From contig DKAS01000084.1 in the NCBI GenBank assembly GCA_002448875.1, forward strand, positions 1 to 17,304: a stretch of 17,304 bases of DNA, written 5' to 3'. The first letter of the stretch is position 1. Each line of letters opens with the position of its first letter. The notes under the pieces were generated by a model. It worked only from the letters and a program-made list of their open reading frames with translations, was not told the DNA's origin and ran no database searches. Shown in pieces: positions 6,732-13,400 of the stretch. The position numbers and the translations under genes are program-made. Origin of the DNA: Proteobacteria bacterium UBA6920. Lineage in GTDB: Bacteria > Pseudomonadota > Gammaproteobacteria > SG8-11.

Positions 6732-7589
6732 GATCGTACGCGTGGCTTCGATCTTTTCGCTTTCGTTTTCCAGTTCCACCGCGTAGGTTTCCGGGGCGAA
6801 GCCCAGGCGCTCGAATGACGGGTATTGCGACCAGTCCACGGCACCCTGCTGATGATCGTCGTCCTGGTGAATCTGCAGATTGGCGACTATGACCAGGTCC
6901 ACGTAATCGCCGCGGCCGCCGACGGGACGCGTTTTCAGTTTCTCGTGCTCGGCCACCACGTCGATCAATTCCGGCGGAAAATCCCAGGCGCGCAGAATCG
7001 CCGTGCCCACGGCCACATGCAACTTGCTGATCAGGCTTTCGAGCACATCCATCGACGCCGTCAGCTCGGGATAGTCCTCCGCCTTCTTCAACACCGGCAG
7101 AGCGCCGATGTCGTGCACCAGCCCGGCCAGCATGGCGGTATCCGGCGTCAGACGCGCCATCGGCGCCAGGCTGTGGCAGATGGCGGCCACGGTCGAACTG
7201 TGCGACCAGATCTCGCGCAGCTTGTGATCGGTCGCGTCGGTGGTGGCCTGAAACATTTGCTGCATAATGGCGCTGGTGACGGTGTTACGTAAAGCGCGGC
7301 TGCCCAGACGGACGATGGCCTGCTCCAGGGTATCCACCCGCTTACCACCGCCGACAGCGGCGCTGTTGGCTATTTTAATGACGCGCGCGCACAGCGCGGG
7401 ATCCGACGACAGGATCTTGGCCAGCCCGGGCGTGGAAACGTTTTCTTCCTCGATGGCATCACGCACTTTCAGCGCGACTTCCGGCAGGGTCGGCAACACC
7501 AGTTTTCCCGCCGCCAGTTCGTGCATAACCTCCTGGTAGACGTGTTGTTCGAGATCATTTGCTGTCGATTGTTTCAACTGTGTCTTCAT
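6720..7589 (-). CDS. HDOD domain protein
   Basis: This is a 289-aa protein with a single HDOD domain, a degenerate relative of HD phosphohydrolases found in signalling and stress proteins. Visible features are LPTLPEVALKV at about 32-42, SSDPALCARVIKIANSA at 61-77, W-S-H around 128-130 and GLVHDIGALP at 157-166. The full set of HD metal ligands cannot be confirmed, as is usual for HDOD proteins. There is no attached GGDEF, EAL or receiver domain. I chose ATG 7589 (MKTQLKQS); the frame is open for another 31 codons upstream, but that stretch is basic and low-complexity. The 3' end overlaps the convergent DUF3445 gene by 12 nt. A role in c-di-GMP or cell-cycle signalling is possible but unproven. 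Confidence 0.85.
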   Translation of the reverse strand: MKTQLKQSTANDLEQHVYQEVMHELAAGKLVLPTLPEVALKVRDAIEEENVSTPGLAKILSSDPALCARVIKIANSAAVGGGKRVDTLEQAIVRLGSRALRNTVTSAIMQQMFQATTDATDHKLREIWSHSSTVAAICHSLAPMARLTPDTAMLAGLVHDIGALPVLKKAEDYPELTASMDVLESLISKLHVAVGTAILRAWDFPPELIDVVAEHEKLKTRPVGGRGDYVDLVIVANLQIHQDDDHQQGAVDWSQYPSFERLGFAPETYAVELENESEKIEATRTILDS

Positions 7590-7749
7590 TGCTGCGGCCT
7601 GTGGGGGTGTTTCGTGCTGGTTATCGGCGTTTCGCCGGAATTTTTTGCTACGTTTTGTCACAAAGCGCGCGGCGCGCGGCACCGGCGCACGCTGGGTTGT
7701 CGGCGCAAGGTGGCGAGGCTTAAGTGTGAATTTTTGTGTCGATCGGAGA

Positions 7750-8835
7750 TCACGCCGCGCGATGCGGCAGGGCCAGATAAGCGTCGGAGCACATCTCCCG
7801 CAAGCGGCTGACGGTGCGGCTGAAACTGCCGCTCAGCAGCCCCCCCGCGTACAACTGTGTCGGCGCCACCTCGGCGGTGAAGATGAACTTCACCTGGTGA
7901 TCGTAGAAGATATCGATCATGTGGATGAAACGTCGGACCGCGTCATCATGATACTGGTTCATCGCCGGAATCCAGCCGGTCAGTATCGTATGGTATTGCC
8001 GGGCCAGCTCCAGGTAGTCGGCATTGGCGCGGGGCGCCATGCACAACTCGGTGAAATCCACCCACAACACACCGCCGCCGCAGCCGCGCACCGGCAACGG
8101 CCGCGCGTTGAGCAGCAGTTGCTCCGGCGCCGGCGCCGGCCGGCGGGTCAGCTGCGTGTATTCCGCGGCCAGACAGGCCGGTGTATCTGCCTGGCCGATC
8201 AAGTGGCAGATGCCTTCGCGCGCCAGCAAGCGGGCGCGATAGTCGCAACCGCCGCCGAAATCGAATACCTGCAGCCGGCGGCTGATGAAATCGATAACCT
8301 GCAGGAAACGCTGGCGCTGCAGACCGTTGTGGTAGAGATCCGCCGGCGCGTAGTTGGACGTGAGAATCAGGGTGACGCTGCAGGCATGCAGTGCGGGCAG
8401 CAATCCCACCAGCAGCATGGCATCGGCGACGTCGTTGACATGAAACTCGTCCAGCACCAACACCCGGGCGGTGGCGGCAAGACGCGCCGCGACGATGGGC
8501 AAGGGATCCGGCGCGCGCGGCAGGTCTTTCAACATGGCGTGGATATCGAGCATGAAGCGGTGAAAGTGCAGGCGTTGTTTGTCGGCGAACGGCAGACAAT
8601 CGAACAGCAGGTCCACCACATAGCTCTTGCCCCGCCCCACCCCGCCATGCAGAAACAGACCAGGAACGGCTTCCGGCAGCCGGCGGCGGCGCCAGAAGGG
8701 GGTACTGACAGTGACCGGCGGCGTCAGCAGCTTTGTATACAGATCCTCGGCCAGGACCACGGCCTGCGCCTGCACCGGATCATGGACAAATCCCGGCAAG
8801 CACAGGTCCTGGGCATATTTTTCGCATGGAGTCAT
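7750..8835 (-). CDS. zapE: cell division protein ZapE (AFG1-like ATPase)
   Basis: ZapE is an AFG1-family P-loop ATPase that associates with the Z ring and supports division under stress. The 361-aa protein has Walker A GGVGRGKS at 64-71 and Walker B VLVLDEF at 125-131. It also has the family stretch HFHRFMLDIH at 90-99 and LILTSNYAP further on, a sensor-1-like Asn. The C-terminal part with FSRTVSRLREM also matches the family. I chose ATG 8835 (MTPCEKY). The frame is open 28 codons further up, but the added residues do not fit the family. It is a single gene on the minus strand; 160 nt downstream the HDOD gene begins on the same strand. Confidence 0.92.
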   Translation of the reverse strand: MTPCEKYAQDLCLPGFVHDPVQAQAVVLAEDLYTKLLTPPVTVSTPFWRRRRLPEAVPGLFLHGGVGRGKSYVVDLLFDCLPFADKQRLHFHRFMLDIHAMLKDLPRAPDPLPIVAARLAATARVLVLDEFHVNDVADAMLLVGLLPALHACSVTLILTSNYAPADLYHNGLQRQRFLQVIDFISRRLQVFDFGGGCDYRARLLAREGICHLIGQADTPACLAAEYTQLTRRPAPAPEQLLLNARPLPVRGCGGGVLWVDFTELCMAPRANADYLELARQYHTILTGWIPAMNQYHDDAVRRFIHMIDIFYDHQVKFIFTAEVAPTQLYAGGLLSGSFSRTVSRLREMCSDAYLALPHRAA

Positions 8836-9052
8836 AGAGCATATTCGCCAGTAACCACGGTCAATTTCTCGGAATTTCTGCCGAAAGGTTGAGTACAGGG
8901 TACGCCGGACAATACCCAAGCAAAATACTACGATATATGGCCGAGTAATCTTTCATATTTTTATTGAGCATAAATCCGAGTATATTGATTTTAAATGAGC
9001 GGTTTACACGGTTAGGGGATAGACCGCCGGAAATATCTTATCGGGGTACTTT
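8836..9052. other. divergent intergenic region between zapE and the small Cys-rich gene
   Basis: This is a 217-bp AT-rich gap containing the start regions of two divergent genes. I see no convincing -10/-35 pair for either. The only clear structure is the hairpin at 8999-9027. Confidence 0.4.
8999..9027 (+). promoter_or_regulatory. hairpin in the leader of the small Cys-rich gene
   Basis: GCGGTTTA (8999-9006) pairs with TAGACCGC (9020-9027) over 8 bp with one G-U, around a 13-nt loop. It ends 25 nt before the ATG at 9053. It is followed by a GGGG stretch (9043-9046) seven nt before the start that can serve as the ribosome site. It may be an RNA control element or a protein operator. Confidence 0.35.
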
Positions 9053-9331
9053 ATGACACAGTTGACTGAAGAAGATCTTGCACATTTCGTACAACCCACC
9101 GAGGACAAGCTGTCCAGCCTGGGCGCCGGCTGCTATGTGCGGGTGCATGATGGCGGCAAATGCTACTGGGCGGAAATCACCGAGCGCAATGGCACGAATT
9201 ACTGCGGCAAGGTGCACAAGGAACTGGCGACACCGGGTTGCCCGAAGAGCGCATCGGCCATAGGCAGCGATGTGCAGTTCCAGGAAGGCAATATCGTGCT
9301 GCTGGGCTGCGACAACTATTGCTGGTGCTGA
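9053..9331 (+). CDS. small cysteine-rich hypothetical protein
   Basis: This is a 92-aa soluble protein with seven cysteines (27, 37, 51, 63, 86, 90, 92), ending CDNYCWC. There is no signal peptide or membrane segment, so the cysteines would be cytoplasmic, which favours metal binding or redox chemistry over disulfides. The core, CYWAEITERNG...CGKVHKEL...IGSDVQFQEGNIVLLG, reads as a small beta-rich fold. It recalls the DUF2314-type pattern (W-E-V...G.L...GD.V.F...I), but I would not assign it. A good Shine-Dalgarno (GGGG) supports the ATG. It is a monocistron: a hairpin precedes it and a terminator-like hairpin follows 13 nt after the stop. The function is unknown. Confidence 0.75.
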   Translation: MTQLTEEDLAHFVQPTEDKLSSLGAGCYVRVHDGGKCYWAEITERNGTNYCGKVHKELATPGCPKSASAIGSDVQFQEGNIVLLGCDNYCWC

Positions 9332-9344
9332 TCATCGTTTATCA

Positions 9345-9368
9345 CGGTGCCGGGTAACGATCCGGCAC
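9345..9368 (+). terminator. terminator-like hairpin between the small gene and aroG
   Basis: GGTGCCGG (9345-9352) pairs perfectly with CCGGCACC (9361-9368) around GTAACGAT. It lies 13 nt after the Cys-rich gene stop and 28 nt after the convergent aroG stop, so it can serve both strands. The downstream tract is pyrimidine-rich but not a clean T run. Confidence 0.5.
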
Positions 9369-9396
9369 CGGCTATCGCTTTACCTTTCCCTTCTGT

Positions 9397-10464
9397 TCAC
9401 TTTCCCGCTTCGCGCCGCTGCCGCGCCGCGTGCGCCAGCGAGCGCAGCATGGTTACCGTGTCTTCCCAGCCTATGCAGGCATCGGTGATGCTCTGGCCGT
9501 AGGTCGGCGCTTTACCCGGCAGGATATCCTGACGCCCGGCCACCAGATGGCTCTCCGCCATGACGCCGATAATGCTGCGTTGTCCACGCGTCAGTTGCTC
9601 GCAAACATCGGTACAGACTTCCATCTGCCGCTGATATTGTTTGCGACTGTTGGCGTGACTGAAATCTATCATCAGCGGCGTCGCCAGACCCGCGTCCTTG
9701 AGATTCTGCACCGCCTGCGCCACGTGTTCGCGATCGTAATTGGGTTCGCGGCCGCCGCGTAAAATCAGGTGGCAATCCTCGTTGCCGGCGGTGGAAAAAA
9801 TCGCCGAGTGGCCGGTCTTGGTCAGCGACAGGAAATGATGCGGCTGATTGGCGGCGCGGATGGCATCGACCGCGATCTGCAGCGTGCCGTCGGTGCCGTT
9901 CTTGAAACCCACCGGACAGGACAGACCCGAGGCCAGTTCGCGGTGCACCTGGCTTTCCGTGGTGCGGGCGCCGATGGCGCCCCAGCTGATCAGGTCGGCC
10001 ACGTACTGCGGCGTGACCAAATCGAGAAATTCGGTGCCGGCCGGCATGCCCAGGGAATTGATATCCAGCAGCAGCTTGCGCGCCAGGCGTAAACCCTTGT
10101 TGATATGGAAACTGTCGTCGAGATCGGGATCGTTGATCAATCCCTTCCAGCCCACCGTGGTACGGGGCTTTTCGAAATACACCCGCATCACCACCAGCAG
10201 ATCCTGCTGCAATTCGTCCCGCATCACCTTCAGCCGTCCGGCATACTCCAGCGCCGCCACCGGATCGTGGATCGAACACGGGCCCACCACCACCAGCAGA
10301 CGGTCATCGTAGCCCAGGAGTATGTTATGAATGCTTTCCCGGGTGCTGACTATGGTGTCGGTGGCGATTTCGGTCAGCGGATATTCCTGGTGCAGGGCCG
10401 CGGGCGAAACCACTTCCCGAATGGAGAGTATCCGCAGGTCTTCGGTTTTCTGTTTCATCAACAT
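9397..10464 (-). CDS. aroG: 3-deoxy-7-phosphoheptulonate synthase (DAHP synthase, AroG type)
   Basis: This enzyme condenses phosphoenolpyruvate and erythrose 4-phosphate, the entry step of the shikimate pathway. The 355-aa protein closely follows class I DAHP synthases: VVVGPCSIHDP at 58-68, KPRTTVGWKGLINDP at 99-113, GARTTESQVHRELASGLS, and later ILRGGREPNY and IDFSHANS. Recalled comparison with E. coli AroG, AroF and AroH favours AroG (GEFLD/GTEFLD, FLSLTKTGHSAI, DACIGWED), so phenylalanine inhibition is likely but not proven. The alternative start ATG 10458 (MKQKTEDLRI) aligns better with the E. coli N-terminus; neither ATG has a strong ribosome site. It is a single gene with a TATAAT box upstream. 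I see no TyrR box. Confidence 0.93.
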   Translation of the reverse strand: MLMKQKTEDLRILSIREVVSPAALHQEYPLTEIATDTIVSTRESIHNILLGYDDRLLVVVGPCSIHDPVAALEYAGRLKVMRDELQQDLLVVMRVYFEKPRTTVGWKGLINDPDLDDSFHINKGLRLARKLLLDINSLGMPAGTEFLDLVTPQYVADLISWGAIGARTTESQVHRELASGLSCPVGFKNGTDGTLQIAVDAIRAANQPHHFLSLTKTGHSAIFSTAGNEDCHLILRGGREPNYDREHVAQAVQNLKDAGLATPLMIDFSHANSRKQYQRQMEVCTDVCEQLTRGQRSIIGVMAESHLVAGRQDILPGKAPTYGQSITDACIGWEDTVTMLRSLAHAARQRREAGK

Positions 10465-10495
10465 GCTACTGGTTTAGGGCTGAAAAAAGAGCGTT

Positions 10496-10501
10496 ATTAT
10501 A
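10496..10501 (-). promoter_or_regulatory. -10 box for aroG
   Basis: A perfect TATAAT on the minus strand (ATTATA on the plus strand) lies 32 bp upstream of the ATG at 10464. No good -35 sits at the right spacing; the upstream sequence is the T tract of the preceding terminator. The promoter may need an activator. Confidence 0.45.
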
Positions 10502-10516
10502 GCGGAATCCCTCGCG

Positions 10517-10542
10517 AAAAACCCCGCGGGCTTGGCTCGGGG
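10517..10542 (-). terminator. intrinsic terminator after the ParA-like gene
   Basis: On the minus strand, CCCCG (10542-10538) and CGGGG (10526-10522) form the stem of a hairpin that is followed directly by TTTTT (10521-10517). It is about 88 nt past the ParA-like stop and just before the aroG -10, so it insulates the two genes. Confidence 0.55.
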
Positions 10543-10629
10543 ACGGCGCGGGTTCTTTCCGCGCAGTTAACAAGGACTAAGGGCTGCGGACTCGGCAAAA
10601 ACTGGTAACACGTTGTTTTATAAACACTA

Positions 10630-11421
10630 TCAATAGTGCGGGGGTAAGCGTTGAAAGCCGCCGACCTGCGGCGCCAGGGTTGGCGACGGCGCGGGCGATG
10701 GCAGGGGTCGCCGCGGCACCTCCGGTGACGCGGGCAGCGGCAGCGGTTGGCTACGGGCCGCGCTCAGGGCTGGCGCGGCGCCCTGCAACAGCCAGCGCAG
10801 AATTCCCGCCCAGGCATCGTATTCCTGGCGGAAACCTTTCTTCAATTCACAGATTCCCAGCCCCTGGTCGGTGGCACGCACGTAGTTCTGCGAATCATGC
10901 AGGCGGCCGACGATGGGTATCCCCACACTGGCCAGGAAGTTTTCCAGCTTGCGCAGGGCCAGGGTGCGCTCGCGCAGACGATTGACCACCAGGCCGATGC
11001 GCACCGGTGTGGCCTTGATCTTACAGGCTTTCATCAGGTTGAGAATAAACGCGTCGGTGGCGTGCATATCGATGGTCGAGGGCAGCACCGGCACCAGCAC
11101 CGTATCGACGCTGCGCATCAGATCGAACAACTTGGGCAAGGCGATGCCGGCCGGGGAATCGACGACATAGTAGGCTGTCTCCGGCGGGATGCGCTGCTGC
11201 CAGCTGCGGGTGGCGTTTTGCTTTATCACATGCGGATTGATGCCGTAGATGCGCGGGCAGGACTCGGGCCGCGTCTGCAGCCAGGCGGTAGAGGACGCCT
11301 GGGGGTCGTCATCGTATAAGGCGGTGACGTGGCCGGCGCGCGCCAGCTCGCAGGCAAGATTGGTGGCCAGCGTGGTTTTGCCGCTGCCGCCTTTGGAATT
11401 GATTACCAGCAGTTTATGCAC
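10630..11421 (-). CDS. orphan ParA/MinD-family ATPase with proline-rich tail
   Basis: This is a 263-aa deviant Walker ATPase. Walker A is KGGSGKTT at 10-17, including the signature first lysine. The A' motif is LYDDDPQASS at 35-44 and Walker B is YYVVDSPAG at 84-92. Such proteins position plasmids, chromosomes or protein clusters by nucleotide-dependent DNA or membrane binding. No parB or cargo gene is adjacent, so it is an orphan. About 45 C-terminal residues (from 216) are rich in Pro, Ser and Ala, a possible flexible partner-binding tail. I chose GTG 11421 (HKLLVINSKGG), where family members begin. A TTG 13 codons upstream also keeps the frame. It is flanked by its own promoter and terminator. 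Confidence 0.83.
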   Translation of the reverse strand: MHKLLVINSKGGSGKTTLATNLACELARAGHVTALYDDDPQASSTAWLQTRPESCPRIYGINPHVIKQNATRSWQQRIPPETAYYVVDSPAGIALPKLFDLMRSVDTVLVPVLPSTIDMHATDAFILNLMKACKIKATPVRIGLVVNRLRERTLALRKLENFLASVGIPIVGRLHDSQNYVRATDQGLGICELKKGFRQEYDAWAGILRWLLQGAAPALSAARSQPLPLPASPEVPRRPLPSPAPSPTLAPQVGGFQRLPPHY

Positions 11422-11726
11422 GACGTCGGTCCCGCGGTATTCCCGAATTGGCGGAAGCAACGCCTGTGTTCCACCCCGTGTGCCGAATCAAAGGTCAGCG
11501 TATCGTACACATTGTAGGCAGCCCCGGCTGAAGTCGCAATTAAAAATAGCCGCAACAGCCAACAATCTTCGTATAAAACACCACTTCTTTATGGTAGCTG
11601 CCGCCGTGTCGCGATAATCACGAGCGAGCGGTCTTGCCGCACGGGATAATTGGGGACAGGAAAGATAAAACCGAAACCACCGCCGCCGGCGCAATCTACC
11701 GGCAGCAGTGTGATGTGGGCGACGCG
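11422..11726. other. intergenic region, ParA-like gene to receiver-like gene
   Basis: About 300 bp without a supported gene. It contains the ParA-like promoter. A weak dyad, GCCGG/CCGGC, lies near 11689-11704 after the receiver-like stop, without a T tract on the minus strand. Open frames here show no recognisable protein. Confidence 0.5.
11511..11539 (-). promoter_or_regulatory. sigma-70 promoter for the ParA-like gene
   Basis: TTGCGA (11534-11539) - 17 nt - TACAAT (11511-11516) on the minus strand gives near-consensus boxes with ideal spacing, about 90 bp upstream of the GTG start. Confidence 0.6.
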
Positions 11727-12104
11727 TCAGGCCGCTTCGCGCAGCAGAAAACCCGACAGCGAATTCAGCAGGGCCCGGTGATCCAACTTGGCCAGCGCGG
11801 ACGGCAGAAACGGCGCGCATTCATCGAACAACAGCCGAGCCAGATGATCCGCAGTCTGTTCCTGGCCGCAGAATAGAATGGGCGACAGACTGAACTCGGG
11901 AATACCGCGAATTTCCTGCATGATCTGTAACTGGCTCTTCTGCCCGTCGTGGCAAACCATCACCAGTCCAGCAAAAAATTCAGAGGGCGCCATGCCTTTG
12001 TCACCCTGTCCCCAGGCGGTATAGACCTGGTAACCTCGGGCTTGCAGCACGTTTTTGAACTTCCGCAAGGAGTCTTCGTAACGGTCAATCAAGAGCACTT
12101 TCAT
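11727..12104 (-). CDS. degenerate response-regulator receiver-like protein
   Basis: This is a 125-aa single-domain protein resembling a CheY-like receiver. It starts MKVLLIDRYEDSLRKFKNVLQ, where the acidic start after beta-1 is reduced to D7 with E10 and D11 nearby. It continues GLVMVCHDG, PILFCG and ALLNSLSGFLL. At the position of the phospho-accepting Asp (D in DLxLLD) the sequence reads VMVC, so the acceptor appears to be Cys. The usual beta-5 Lys-Pro is also missing. It is probably a pseudo-receiver that does not use phosphorylation, or a divergent domain. ATG 12104 has a strong ribosome site (GGGGG, seven nt upstream). It is divergent from the PhnD/GGDEF-EAL pair. Confidence 0.65.
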   Translation of the reverse strand: MKVLLIDRYEDSLRKFKNVLQARGYQVYTAWGQGDKGMAPSEFFAGLVMVCHDGQKSQLQIMQEIRGIPEFSLSPILFCGQEQTADHLARLLFDECAPFLPSALAKLDHRALLNSLSGFLLREAA

Positions 12105-12506
12105 GTTAACCCCCAAACATTTTCAGGTAACACATGGTGTGTCGGATACAACATCCACTGGTACCCCAACGACGGGATGCAATTTTCATTTATGCCTGCC
12201 TCAAGTTTCCTTGTTCAGCTTAATCCCATCTTAAAAAAACATAAAAGACACCCTCTCCCGGCATTGTTTAATGTGCTACAGTAATGAACAATTTGATGCA
12301 ATGTGGCTGATTCCAAAGGCCGGTGCCGGCAGCTGAACGATGGTGGGCACCCTATGAACCAGCAAGATAAATTGTATAGTTGGTAAGCAGAGTCACGCCG
12401 CACATTGTCCACCGGGTGCGAAGGTGTGAGGGTGAATTACGGTGACGCACCCCGATCGCCGGGTTAAGGATGACCTGACAAACAGGTAACCGACGACCGA
12501 ATACTC
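12105..12506. other. divergent intergenic region and leader of the PhnD-type gene
   Basis: This is a 402-bp gap. It holds GGTGCC (12322-12327) / GGCACC (12346-12351), GGGTGCG (12414-12420) / CGCACCC (12446-12452), and a short ACCTG/CAGGT dyad near 12474-12488. A 10-codon ORF at 12354-12386 is preceded by GGTGGG. I see no clean sigma-70 promoter. No known riboswitch, including c-di-GMP types, can be matched by eye. Confidence 0.4.
12414..12452 (+). promoter_or_regulatory. perfect 7-bp inverted repeat in the phnD-like leader
   Basis: GGGTGCG and CGCACCC enclose a 25-nt loop that carries GGTG three times. It lies 55 nt before the ATG at 12507. It could be an RNA stem-loop or an operator; nothing identifies the ligand. 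Confidence 0.35.
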
Positions 12507-13376
12507 ATGACATCATCCAGACGCCTATATGCAGTCTTCCTTGTCTTGCTGACCTGCGTGCTAGCCGGTTTCGGTGCGCGGGCGGCAGCGGACGAGCCCC
12601 CGGCAACATCGCTTCCGCACCACTTTACCTTCGGCGTGGTTCCGCAATTCGAACAGCGCAAACTGTTCGCCATCTGGCGGCCGATTCTCGACGAAATCGA
12701 ACGCCGCACCGGTTTCGTCATCACCCTGACCGGATCGCCGCGCATTCGCGATTTCGAAAAAGACTTCGCCAATGGCGCCTTCGATTTCGCCTACATGAAT
12801 CCCTATCACGTGGTGCAGAGCGGCTACAACCACAGCAACTCCTATCTGCCCATTTTGCGCGACGGCGGGCACGTGCTGCAGGGCATCATCGTGGTGTACA
12901 AAGACAGTCCGCTGCAATCGATCAGCGATCTGAAAGACACCGAAATGGTGTTCCCCTCGCCGAATTCGCTGGGCGCCACGCTGCTGATCCGCAGCGAGCT
13001 GAAGCGGCGCTACGGCATAGAAGTCATCCCCAAATACGTGCAGACCCACAGCTCGGTCTATCTGTTCGTGGCGAAGAACCTCGCCCAGGCCGGCGGCGGC
13101 GTCGCCAGCACCCTGAGCCTGGAGAGAGACGAGGTAAAAAACCGCTTGCGTGTGCTCTACCAGACCCCGCCGATTCCGCCGCACCCGATTACCGCGCACC
13201 GGCGGGTGGCGCCGGAACATCGCGACGCGGTGATGCGCGCATTTCTTGAATTTGCGCAGACCGCGGAAGGACAGCGGGCCCTGCGCCAGGTTCCCATCGA
13301 TGAGTTGATAAGCACCAGTCTTATCGACTACCGCTCCCTGTCATCGCTGGATTTTCGGGGGTATCGTGTCGAATAA
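12507..13376 (+). CDS. PhnD-type periplasmic substrate-binding protein
   Basis: This is a 289-aa exported protein with a signal peptide (basic MTSSRR, hydrophobic core to about residue 22, cleavage near ARA/AAA at 26-28). The mature part matches the phosphate/phosphite/phosphonate-binding family: FTFGVVPQFEQRKLFAIWRP, FANGAFDFAYMNPYHVV, FPSPNSLGATLLIRSEL and the Ser-rich turn near VQTHSSVYLFVAKNLAQAGGGV. No ABC permease or ATPase follows. Instead, 24 nt downstream, comes a membrane GGDEF-EAL gene. The protein is therefore more likely a sensor subunit that reports a ligand to that receptor than a transport component. The ligand cannot be told. The ribosome site before ATG 12507 is poor. Confidence 0.85.
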   Translation: MTSSRRLYAVFLVLLTCVLAGFGARAAADEPPATSLPHHFTFGVVPQFEQRKLFAIWRPILDEIERRTGFVITLTGSPRIRDFEKDFANGAFDFAYMNPYHVVQSGYNHSNSYLPILRDGGHVLQGIIVVYKDSPLQSISDLKDTEMVFPSPNSLGATLLIRSELKRRYGIEVIPKYVQTHSSVYLFVAKNLAQAGGGVASTLSLERDEVKNRLRVLYQTPPIPPHPITAHRRVAPEHRDAVMRAFLEFAQTAEGQRALRQVPIDELISTSLIDYRSLSSLDFRGYRVE

Positions 13377-13400
13377 CAAGGTCACGGGAATCGCGCACCT

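Noticed and set aside
7645..8892. 415-codon plus-strand frame opposite zapE
   Set aside because: Shadow of zapE, whose Walker motifs are on the other strand.
9397..10600. TyrR box or aromatic leader peptide for aroG
   Set aside because: No TGTAAA-N6-TTTACA site and no short ORF rich in Phe or Tyr codons before a hairpin.
11488..11820. 110-codon minus-strand frame between the ParA-like and receiver-like genes
   Set aside because: Arg/Ala-rich, overlaps the receiver-like gene in another frame, and shows no domain or ribosome site.
12290..12480. c-di-GMP (GEMM) riboswitch upstream of the c-di-GMP module
   Set aside because: Dyads exist, but the conserved GEMM core could not be matched by eye. 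A covariance-model search would decide.
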